51,649 nucleotides of DNA, from contig CALWYY010000045.1 in assembly GCA_944385885.1 (NCBI GenBank), positions 1 to 51,649 of the forward strand. Reading direction: 5' to 3'. Both the position numbers and the translations under genes were made by a program. Position 1 is the stretch's first letter; every line of letters begins with the position of its first letter. The DNA comes from an uncultured Oscillospiraceae bacterium (GTDB lineage Bacteria > Bacillota > Clostridia > Oscillospirales > Oscillospiraceae). Shown piece after piece: positions 32,648 to 39,934 of this stretch. The notes beneath the pieces were generated by a model. It had not been told where the DNA came from and searched no databases. It saw nothing but the letters and a program-made list of their open reading frames with translations.

Positions 32648-32794
32648 GCCGCAGTCTGATGGATATGTCCATGGCGGCCTCAGTTATCCGCCGCCCGCCC
32701 GTTTGTATGGATTGCGCCGGGCGCACCGGATAGAACAAGGATTTTATCTCTCGCTGTACAGGCAGCCGTACAGTTTCATTGGGTTTAAGCTGCG

Positions 32795-33349
32795 TCAAAA
32801 CGCCGGTTCTGTCCAATGGGCTGGATCAGGGAGATCGGCTTCTTCCGGCAGGCCGGGAATGGGGATCTGGATAACCTGCAAACGCCTCTCCCCGGCATAC
32901 TGAAGGGTGTTTAGCGTCCCACCGCTCCGCCCATCGTAGCAAGCGATGAGGATATGGGCATGGTCGATCATATACCGGTTGCGCTCCATCATGCAGTCCC
33001 TGGTATATTCCGGGCACAACACGGTCAGACTGTCGCACTGGGACAGAAGCTTCCGGTACCGGCTCCGCTGGGCGTCCGGCCACCGATCCGCCTGGCCGGG
33101 GAAGGGTATGGCCGCTTCCAGGTGCAGGCCTGGCCGCTCCTCCCGAAGAGCCAGCACCGCCTCACAGAAATACAGGTCGCAGCCCTCTGCCATGCCGCAG
33201 ATGTACCGGCGCACACCGGCGCTGCAAACCGCTTCCGCCGCGTCGTATATGCGCCGTTTCAGCTCCCGGCAGCGCGGGTCGTCTTCCCGGTACCCCCAGG
33301 GCAGCTTGCTGGCGCGATGCCCGGTAAAGGTACAGGTCAGGTCCGGCAA
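32795..33349 (-). CDS. SLOG-family protein (DUF1273/YpsA-like)
   Basis: The TTG at 33349 was chosen because AAGGAGG sits 7 nt upstream and the protein then begins at the family start (CTFTGHRASKLPWGY); an upstream ATG at 33403 lacks such a site. The 184-aa protein shows GMAEGCDLYFCEAVL and DHAHILIACYDGRSGGTLNTL, the SLOG Rossmann-type nucleotide-binding pattern. Members are proposed to bind nucleotide-derived ligands; the function is unknown. Confidence 0.8.
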   Translation of the reverse strand: MPDLTCTFTGHRASKLPWGYREDDPRCRELKRRIYDAAEAVCSAGVRRYICGMAEGCDLYFCEAVLALREERPGLHLEAAIPFPGQADRWPDAQRSRYRKLLSQCDSLTVLCPEYTRDCMMERNRYMIDHAHILIACYDGRSGGTLNTLQYAGERRLQVIQIPIPGLPEEADLPDPAHWTEPAF

Positions 33350-33434
33350 TTTTATCCCTCCTTGCAGAATTTCTCCCTCATATTGTACTGGCTGGGTCAT
33401 CATAAGTCAAAGAAAACCGGTGGAAAACTGGGGC

Positions 33435-33462
33435 TTGATTTTTCCCGGCAGGGTGCTATAAT
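33435..33462 (+). promoter_or_regulatory. Promoter of the FMN riboswitch-ribU transcript
   Basis: TTGATT (33435-33440) and TATAAT (33457-33462) are 16 bp apart with an extended TG-N -10. Confidence 0.82.
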
Positions 33463-33480
33463 GTGCGTTGACAAGAAAAT

Positions 33481-33590
33481 ATATCTTCAGGGCAGGGCGC
33501 AATCCCCGACCGGCGGTATAGTCCGCGAGCCTTCGGGCTGACCCGGTGCAACTCCGGGACCGACAGTATAGTCTGGATGGAAGAAGATAG
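33481..33590 (+). promoter_or_regulatory. FMN riboswitch (RFN element)
   Basis: The RFN consensus is clear: ATCTTCAGGGCAGGG at the 5' end, CCCCGACCGGCGGTATAGTC, a GAGCCTTCGGGCT hairpin, GACCCGGTGCAACTCCGGGAC, and GACAGTATAGTCTGGATGG before the closing GAAGAT. The closing helix pairs 33483-33488 with 33583-33588. An 11-bp imperfect hairpin (33614-33624/33632-33642) follows before the ribU ribosome binding site and may be the expression platform. FMN binding would lower ribU expression. Confidence 0.97.
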
Positions 33591-33669
33591 GTTTTTTGTA
33601 TCTCCATGTCCATGTTGCGCCCGAAGTATATTTTCGGACGCAATCATTGTATATGGAGGTATATGCGCA

Positions 33670-34251
33670 ATGAACAAGACGAAGAAACTGGCGACCATGG
33701 GCATACTGACGGCCATGTCGGTCATTTTTGTGGCCCTGGTCCATTTTCCCATTTTCCCGGCCGTGTCGTTTCTGGAATATGACCCGGCGGATATCCCCAT
33801 TTTGATCTGCGGGTTTGCCTTTGGCCCTTGGGCGGGGCTGGCGGTAACGCTGGTGGCCGCGGTGATCCAAGGTGTAACGGTTAGCGCCCAAAGCGGGATC
33901 TACGGAATCATCATGCATTTGCTGTCCACGGGGGTATACGTGACGGTATCCTCCTTGCTGTATGCCGGGCACAAAACCCGTCGGAGAGCGGTGGCGGCTC
34001 TGGCCGCCGGCAGCGCGGCTATGACCCTTTGCATGTTTGGGGCAAACCTGCTGGTAACGCCTTATTTCATGATGGGCGCGGTGAACGCGGATACGGTATC
34101 GGCGGTAATGGCTCTGATGCCGTTCATCCTGCTGTTTAACCTGATCAAAGCCTGCGGCAACGGCCTGATAACTTTCTTTGTCTACAAAAACGTGAAGAAT
34201 TTCCTCTTTCACGAGAAGAAACCGCTGATAAAAGAGGCAGGAACTCCATGA
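33670..34251 (+). CDS. ribU: Riboflavin ECF transporter S component
   Basis: ATG 33670 gives a 193-aa membrane protein with about six segments. It carries the S-component N-terminus (KKLATMGILTAMSVIF), the EYDPADIPILICGFAFGPWAG segment typical of RibU, and a C-terminal KACGNGLITFFVYK. The FMN riboswitch directly upstream confirms riboflavin. It would use the EcfA1-A2-T module, such as the one at 12.6-15 kb. It overlaps pcrA by ATGA. Confidence 0.93.
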   Translation: MNKTKKLATMGILTAMSVIFVALVHFPIFPAVSFLEYDPADIPILICGFAFGPWAGLAVTLVAAVIQGVTVSAQSGIYGIIMHLLSTGVYVTVSSLLYAGHKTRRRAVAALAAGSAAMTLCMFGANLLVTPYFMMGAVNADTVSAVMALMPFILLFNLIKACGNGLITFFVYKNVKNFLFHEKKPLIKEAGTP

Positions 34252-36713
34252 CGGACGATTTTCACCAGCGATACATACAGGCCCGCCGGACGGTCATTGA
34301 GCAAGACTTCCGGCACCTCAATCCTATGCAGCGGCAGGCGGCCCTCTCCACGGAGGGGCCGCTGCTTCTGCTTGCAGGAGCCGGAAGCGGCAAGACCACG
34401 GTTCTTATTAACCGGGTGGCCAACCTGCTCCGATACGGCCGGGGAGCTGACAGCTCGGAGGTACCGGAACAGGCGACGGAGGCGGACCTGGCACTGCTGG
34501 AAAAGGCGGCGGAGGGGCAGATCCCCATTTGCGATGAGATACGGCGCCTGTGCGCTATGGATCTGCCGGAACCCTGGCAGATTTTGGCCATTACATTTAC
34601 CAACAAGGCGGCGGGCGAGCTGAAGAGCCGGCTGGACGGCATGCTGGGAGATCGGGCCCGGGACATCTGGGCTATGACGTTTCACAGCGCCTGCGTACGT
34701 ATTCTCCGGCGGGACGCCCAGCTGCTGGGTTTTCCTGGTAACTTTACCATCTATGACCAGGCGGACAGCCTGGCGGTGATGAAGCAGGTAATCCGGGAGA
34801 TGAATCTGGATGACAAAGTCTGGGCTCCCAAAGCTGTGCTCAGCGCCGCCAGCCGGTATAAGGGGGCTATGCTCTCCCCGGAAGAATCTGTCGCCCGGGA
34901 AGAGAAATCCGGGGACCTGCGGCGTATCCGTACCGCCCAGGCGTGCCTCCGGTACGCCAACCGCCTTCGGGAGTCTGGCGCTATGGATTTTGATGATCTG
35001 TTGTATTACTGCGTGCGTCTGCTGAGAGAGAATGAGGATGTACTTGCCCGCTACCAGCGGCAGTTCCGCTACGTCCTGATTGACGAATACCAGGATACCA
35101 ACTATCTTCAGTACCTCTTTGCCCGGCTTATGGCCGGCGGAAGCCGGAATATATGCGTGGTGGGTGACGACGACCAGAGCATCTATAAGTTCCGCGGGGC
35201 CACCATCGAGAATATCCTAAACTTTGAAAAGGAGTACGCCAATGCCCGGCTGATACGGCTTGAGCAGAACTACCGTTCCACCGGCAGCATTTTGGAGGCG
35301 GCCAACGCGGTAATCTCTCATAACACACAGCGGAAGGGCAAGACTCTTTGGACCGATCGGGGGGCAGGGGACCGCATTACCCTGTACACCGCCCGGAACG
35401 AGGAGGACGAGGCGGATTTCGTGGCCCGTACCATTCTTCAGGGCACCGCCGGCAGGGGAGAGCGGTCCCGCAGGGATTATGCGGTGCTCTACCGGACCAA
35501 TGCCCAGTCCAGAACGCTGGAGCTGGCGTTGCGGCGGCGGGATATCCCGTACCGGATCTTCGGCGGCACACGCTTCTTTGACCGGGCGGAGGTGAAGGAT
35601 GTGCTGGCTTATCTGCAGGTGATAGCCAACCCCACCGACGAGACGCGGCTGCTGCGGATTGTCAACGTGCCCCCCCGGGGGATCGGGCAGGCCAGCCTGG
35701 AAAAAGCCCGGGAGATTGCCCGGCAGGAGGACAAACCGCTGTTTCAGGTCCTGTCTGCCGCCTCCCATTACCCGGGACTTACAGCCGGTCGGAAAATGGA
35801 GGATTTTTGTTCCATGATTACCGGCCTGCAGCAGCTCCTGGAGGAAGCGGAGCTGGACGAGTTCTATGACGCTGTGCTGGATCGCACAGGGTACCTGCGG
35901 GCTCTGGAGGAAAAGAACCTGGACGAGAACCTTTCCCGGATTGAAAACGTCCATGAGTTGAAGACCAGCATCCTAAAGAGCATGGAGCGTTATGAAGGCG
36001 GGGACTTGTACAGCTTTCTGGACGAGGTAGCCCTGTACACGGATCTGGACAATTATGACCAGGATGCGGATGCGGCGGTACTCATGACCATGCACGCGGC
36101 TAAGGGCCTGGAGTTTCCGGTGGTCTTTTTGGTAGGGGCGGAAGAGAACCTGTTTCCCGGGATGCTGGCCATCGGAGAGCCGGAGGAGATGGAGGAAGAG
36201 CGGCGGCTGTGCTACGTGGCGATAACCCGGGCTAAGGAGAAGCTGTATGTTACCTGCGCGGCCCGGCGGATGCTTTACGGACGGACGGCATTTAACCTGC
36301 CATCCCGGTTTATCGAGGAGATACCTGAAAAGCTAGTGGACTGCCAGGGGGTAAAACGGGAACCGTCCCGAGTACCGGAGACGGATCGGGTCCGACGGAG
36401 CTGGGATTTCTCAGAAACCTGGTATCCGGATGGCGGGGAAACAGCATGGGCTGGGAGCCGGCGCGCCCAGTCTGGAGGCGGAAGCCATAGACGCCCGGAG
36501 GCCGGGTTTGCTCCCCCTCGCCCCCAGCCGGAACCGGATAGGGTGGACTACCGCTGCGGCGACCGGGTGGAGCACAAGGTCTTCGGCCAGGGAGAGATTC
36601 AAAAAATTACCCCCATGGGCGGGGACGCGCTGGTGGAGATCGCCTTTGAAACGGCCGGCGTGAAAAAGCTTATGCTCCGTGTTGCATCCCGGAATATGCG
36701 CAAGTGCATCTAA
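34248..36713 (+). CDS. pcrA: UvrD/PcrA-type superfamily 1 DNA helicase
   Basis: The 821-aa helicase has the Q-motif LNPMQRQAA, motif I GAGSGKTT, motif Ia ITFTNKAAGELKSRL, motif II IDEYQDTN, motif III VGDDDQSIYKFRGA, motif IV LEQNYRS, motif V MTMHAAKGLEFPVVF and motif VI CYVAITRAKEKL. About 55 extra residues lie between motifs I and Ia. The C-terminus (DRVEHKVFGQGEIQKI) is the Tudor-like RNA polymerase-binding domain. It acts in repair and replication. It is coupled to ribU by ATGA overlap. Confidence 0.93.
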   Translation: MTDDFHQRYIQARRTVIEQDFRHLNPMQRQAALSTEGPLLLLAGAGSGKTTVLINRVANLLRYGRGADSSEVPEQATEADLALLEKAAEGQIPICDEIRRLCAMDLPEPWQILAITFTNKAAGELKSRLDGMLGDRARDIWAMTFHSACVRILRRDAQLLGFPGNFTIYDQADSLAVMKQVIREMNLDDKVWAPKAVLSAASRYKGAMLSPEESVAREEKSGDLRRIRTAQACLRYANRLRESGAMDFDDLLYYCVRLLRENEDVLARYQRQFRYVLIDEYQDTNYLQYLFARLMAGGSRNICVVGDDDQSIYKFRGATIENILNFEKEYANARLIRLEQNYRSTGSILEAANAVISHNTQRKGKTLWTDRGAGDRITLYTARNEEDEADFVARTILQGTAGRGERSRRDYAVLYRTNAQSRTLELALRRRDIPYRIFGGTRFFDRAEVKDVLAYLQVIANPTDETRLLRIVNVPPRGIGQASLEKAREIARQEDKPLFQVLSAASHYPGLTAGRKMEDFCSMITGLQQLLEEAELDEFYDAVLDRTGYLRALEEKNLDENLSRIENVHELKTSILKSMERYEGGDLYSFLDEVALYTDLDNYDQDADAAVLMTMHAAKGLEFPVVFLVGAEENLFPGMLAIGEPEEMEEERRLCYVAITRAKEKLYVTCAARRMLYGRTAFNLPSRFIEEIPEKLVDCQGVKREPSRVPETDRVRRSWDFSETWYPDGGETAWAGSRRAQSGGGSHRRPEAGFAPPRPQPEPDRVDYRCGDRVEHKVFGQGEIQKITPMGGDALVEIAFETAGVKKLMLRVASRNMRKCI

Positions 36714-36721
36714 TCCGGCAT

Positions 36722-36750
36722 TTGCGTTTCCTCGGAAAATAAAGTATAAT
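36722..36750 (+). promoter_or_regulatory. Promoter of the csoR-type operon
   Basis: TTGCGT (36722-36727) and TATAAT (36745-36750) with a 17-bp spacer lie directly after the pcrA stop, 24 nt before the next ATG. Confidence 0.8.
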
Positions 36751-36773
36751 CCACCCAGTGGGGAGGAAACGGT

Positions 36774-37103
36774 ATGGGAGAGACAGAGCCGGCCCTGACG
36801 GCGGGGACCCGGACCACCGGGGACGGCCATCGGCATACGCACACGCACCAGAATACGAAAATCGTAAAAAACCGCCTGGCCCGTGTCATTGGCCACCTGC
36901 ACGCGGTGGAGCGGATGATCGACGATGGACGGGATTGCTCGGAGGTGCTTATCCAGCTGGCCGCCGTGCGAAGCGCTCTAAGCAACATCTGTAAGATTAT
37001 CTTGAAAGACCACATGGACCACTGCATCGTGGACGCGGTGCTTACAGGGGACCAGGACACCCTACGGGAACTGGACCGGGCAATCGACCTTCTGATGAAA
37101 TAA
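36774..37103 (+). CDS. csoR: CsoR-type copper-sensing repressor
   Basis: The 109-aa protein belongs to the CsoR/RcnR (DUF156) family. Cys55, His80 and Cys84 have exactly the C-x24-H-x3-C spacing of Cu(I)-binding CsoR. The N-terminus has a His-rich stretch (GHRHTHTHQ) not usual in the core family, which could bind extra metal. No copper exporter is adjacent; downstream are a Pro/Thr-repeat protein and K+ uptake genes with short gaps. The ATG has GGGGAGG upstream. Confidence 0.85.
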   Translation: MGETEPALTAGTRTTGDGHRHTHTHQNTKIVKNRLARVIGHLHAVERMIDDGRDCSEVLIQLAAVRSALSNICKIILKDHMDHCIVDAVLTGDQDTLRELDRAIDLLMK

Positions 37104-37120
37104 ACAGAAAAGGAGAGACC

Positions 37121-37783
37121 ATGAGAAGACGTTCTGTTGCGCCGCTGATCATCTTGCTTTTTTTGGTGATCGGGTTGGGAATTCTATGGATATTTCGGTC
37201 CGAGGGCGGCCTGATAGGCCGGAACGAAGAGCAGGAAGCCTTCACGCCGACCCCTGTTCCCACGGCAACCCCGGAACCCACGGCGACTCCGGAGCCCACA
37301 GCGACCCCTGTTCCTACGGCCACGCCGACTCCCGCGCCCACGGCGACCCCAGAGTCCACGGCAACCCCGGAACCCACAGCGACCCCCTCGCCCACGGCAG
37401 AGGTGTCCCATGAGGCCAGCGGCTCGTTTCTGTCTGATTCCGGCACCTGGCTTAACGTGTTGGTACGCTGGGAGAGCTTCTCGGATACAGACGGCAAGAC
37501 CAAGCTGAAGCTGGATATCTATGCCCAATCCTACTCCCTGCATACCGGCCAGCGCTCGGATGACATTGTAATCAATGTGGGCGGCACCACGTATTACGCT
37601 ACCTCGGTGGCGGTGACCAGCGACGTGGACACGCTCACAGAGACATATCTGGCCAGCAAGACCGTGGAAATTACGCCAAACGTGGACGTACCGGTGACCG
37701 TGACATGGTATTTTAACGGCACCTACAGCAACCAGCAGCTTACGACGATTACCGCCTCCTCCACCCTCCACGTCCCCGGCTGA
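37121..37783 (+). CDS. Membrane-anchored protein with Pro/Thr repeat stalk
   Basis: The 220-aa protein has an N-terminal membrane helix (residues about 7-25, no lipobox), a low-complexity stalk of TATPEP-like units (about 42-92), and a beta-rich outer domain of about 125 residues (SGTWLNVLVRWESF...ASSTLHVPG). The stalk resembles wall-spanning linkers. It lies 17 nt after csoR and 27 nt before ktrB. Function unknown. Confidence 0.75.
   Translation: MRRRSVAPLIILLFLVIGLGILWIFRSEGGLIGRNEEQEAFTPTPVPTATPEPTATPEPTATPVPTATPTPAPTATPESTATPEPTATPSPTAEVSHEASGSFLSDSGTWLNVLVRWESFSDTDGKTKLKLDIYAQSYSLHTGQRSDDIVINVGGTTYYATSVAVTSDVDTLTETYLASKTVEITPNVDVPVTVTWYFNGTYSNQQLTTITASSTLHVPG
37243..37395 (+). repeat. 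In-frame 18-nt degenerate repeats (TATPEP stalk)
   Basis: Roughly eight imperfect 18-nt units encode ATPEPT, ATPVPT, ATPAPT, ATPEST and ATPSPT variants. They are tandem and in frame, so slippage would change stalk length without breaking the gene. Confidence 0.85.
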
Positions 37784-37810
37784 TCCAAGGGGAAAAGGGG
37801 GGCATCATCT

Positions 37811-39148
37811 ATGAAATTTCGCAGGAGGCTCAGTTCAGCCAGCCTGATCGCCGGCGGTTTTGCCCTGATTATCCTTTTGGGGGCCCTGCTGTTGACCTTG
37901 CCTGCGTCAAACCGGGATGGGGAATCGCTGCCGTTTCTCAGCGCCCTGTTTACGGCCTGTTCCGCCTGCTGTGTAACAGGCCTGGTGGTATGCGATACCT
38001 GGACACAGTTTTCCGGGTTCGGGCAGGGCGTGATCTTGCTGCTGATCCAGCTGGGCGGTTTGGGATTTATGGCCTTTGCCATTTTGTTTTCCATGGTGCT
38101 CCGGCGCCGGATCGGCTTGAAGGAGCGGATGGATATTTCAGAGGCCTTTGCCAGCGGCCAGACAGGCGGGGTGATCCGCCTGACCAGGCGGATCCTTTTG
38201 GGGACGCTGCTATTTGAGCTTACCGGCGCCGTGTTGCTGTGCCTGCGGTTTATCCCGCTTTTTGGCTGGAAAACCGGGCTATGGTACGGTATATTCCATT
38301 CCGTATCTGCGTTCTGTAACGCGGGGTTTGACCTTATGGGGCGGGTGGAGCCATTTTCCTCTCTGACCCGTTTTGTGGGAGACCCGCTGGTGAACCTGAC
38401 CATAATGGCGCTGATTATACTGGGCGGCGCGGGGTTTATCGTGTGGAACGACGTTGCCGACTGCCGGTTCCGCTGGCGCCGGTATGCCCTGCATACCAAG
38501 CTGGTGGTGGTTTTTTCCGGCGGCATTCTTTTGGTTTCCGCGGCGCTGTTTTGGGTGACCGAGGCGGAGGCCGCTTTTGCCGGCCTTCCCCCCGGGCAGC
38601 GGGCCCTGGCAGCGCTCTTTGCCGCCGTTACTCCCCGGACGGCTGGGTTCAATACCGTGAACAACGCCTCTCTGTCCAACGCCGGATCCATCCTGACCAT
38701 CCTTCTGATGATCGTAGGCGCCAGTCCCGGCTCCACCGGCGGCGGCGCAAAGGTTACCACAGTGGCGGTCATGCTCCTGGCCACGGCGGCCTATGCCCGG
38801 GGCCGGACAGACGTGCAGGCCTACGGGCGGCGGGTGGATTCGGATTTGGTGCGTAAGGCCTTTTGCTCCTTCCTTATTTATGTGTGCATTGGCCTGGGAG
38901 GGGCCTTCCTCGTCAGCGCCGCCCAACCTTTGGCCTTGCGGGACGTGCTGCTGGAATGCTTTTCCGCCATTGGGACCGTTGGCCTGTCCACCGGTATTAC
39001 GCCACAGCTGGGCGCTCCGGCCAGAATCCTGCTGATCCTCTTGATGTATACCGGCCGGGTGGGGAGCCTCACCCTGTTTACAGCCATGTCTCTTTCTCAA
39101 AATGGCACCCGGCCCCGCTGCCCGGTGGAGCGGGTTATGATCGGCTGA
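37811..39148 (+). CDS. ktrB: Potassium uptake membrane subunit KtrB (TrkH family)
   Basis: The 445-aa membrane protein has four pore-like repeats with selectivity segments: CCVTGL, FCNAGFD, TPRTAGFNT and IGTVGLSTG. A GASPGSTGGGAK segment follows the third repeat, as in KtrB/TrkH. It forms a K+ (often Na+-coupled) channel gated by KtrA, whose gene follows 17 nt downstream. Confidence 0.93.
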   Translation: MKFRRRLSSASLIAGGFALIILLGALLLTLPASNRDGESLPFLSALFTACSACCVTGLVVCDTWTQFSGFGQGVILLLIQLGGLGFMAFAILFSMVLRRRIGLKERMDISEAFASGQTGGVIRLTRRILLGTLLFELTGAVLLCLRFIPLFGWKTGLWYGIFHSVSAFCNAGFDLMGRVEPFSSLTRFVGDPLVNLTIMALIILGGAGFIVWNDVADCRFRWRRYALHTKLVVVFSGGILLVSAALFWVTEAEAAFAGLPPGQRALAALFAAVTPRTAGFNTVNNASLSNAGSILTILLMIVGASPGSTGGGAKVTTVAVMLLATAAYARGRTDVQAYGRRVDSDLVRKAFCSFLIYVCIGLGGAFLVSAAQPLALRDVLLECFSAIGTVGLSTGITPQLGAPARILLILLMYTGRVGSLTLFTAMSLSQNGTRPRCPVERVMIG

Positions 39149-39165
39149 ACAAAGGAGAAGATGAA

Positions 39166-39822
39166 ATGAGCTCTATGTTGGTAATCGGGCTGGGCCGCTT
39201 CGGCAGGAGTCTGGCGCTGCGCTTGGCTGAGCTGGGCAACGAGGTAATGGTTATGGACACAGACGAGGACGCGGTGAACAAGACCGCGCCTTACGTCACG
39301 GCGGCGCAGATCGGCAATTGTATGGACGTAGATGTGCTCCGGAGCATTGGAGCCAAGAATTTCGATATCTGCTTTGTGTGCATCGGGGAAAATTTCCAGT
39401 CCTCCCTGGAGATTACTTCTCTTCTGAAGGAGCTGGGCGCGCCAAAGGTGGTGGCCAAAGCCGGCCGGGATATCCAGGCAAAGTTCCTGGAACGGATCGG
39501 CGCCGACGAGGTGATCTATCCTGAGCGGGATATGGCTTATCGGACTGCCGTACGTTTTTCCTCCCGGGGAGCGTTTGATTACATTGAGCTGTCCCCGGAG
39601 TATGCCATCTTCGAGTTAGACGTTCCCCCCTCCTGGGTGGGGCGCATGATTCGGGAAACGGGCGTACGGGAGAAATACGGCGTAAACATCATTGCTGTGA
39701 AGGACAGGGGCGTGGTGGTCCCCACCACCGACCCGGCCTATATTTTCCGAACAGGAGAGCATATTCTGGCGGCTGGGTCAAAGAAAAACCTGTTGGCTAT
39801 GATTGACAAGGTCTGCCGCTGA
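39166..39822 (+). CDS. ktrA: Potassium uptake regulatory subunit KtrA (TrkA-N/TrkA-C)
   Basis: ATG 39166 has AAAGGAG 8 nt upstream and gives the family start MSSMLVIGLGRFGRSLALRL; the ATG at 39161 is out of frame. The 218-aa protein has an N-terminal RCK domain (GLGRFG nucleotide-binding loop, MDTDED acidic end of strand 2) and a C-terminal TrkA-C domain (about 135-218). It gates KtrB in response to nucleotides. Confidence 0.93.
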   Translation: MSSMLVIGLGRFGRSLALRLAELGNEVMVMDTDEDAVNKTAPYVTAAQIGNCMDVDVLRSIGAKNFDICFVCIGENFQSSLEITSLLKELGAPKVVAKAGRDIQAKFLERIGADEVIYPERDMAYRTAVRFSSRGAFDYIELSPEYAIFELDVPPSWVGRMIRETGVREKYGVNIIAVKDRGVVVPTTDPAYIFRTGEHILAAGSKKNLLAMIDKVCR

Positions 39823-39865
39823 ACGGATCTCCCGCCGGCCCAGGGCAGTAAAGAGCTCGTATACA

Positions 39866-39904
39866 AAAAAGCGCTTCGAAGCCATTGGCTTCGAAGCGCT
39901 TTTT
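39866..39904. terminator. Bidirectional terminator between ktrA and the ene-reductase-like gene
   Basis: An 18-bp perfect stem (39866-39883/39887-39904, loop ATT) has A5 and T5 at its ends and serves convergent genes on both sides. Confidence 0.92.
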
Positions 39905-39934
39905 CTCTGCCGCGGATCAGCGGCAGCTGCTGGG

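Noticed and set aside
37243-37395. Possible CRISPR-like repeat array
   Set aside because: The repeats are 18-nt, contiguous, degenerate and in frame as Pro/Thr codons, with no spacers.
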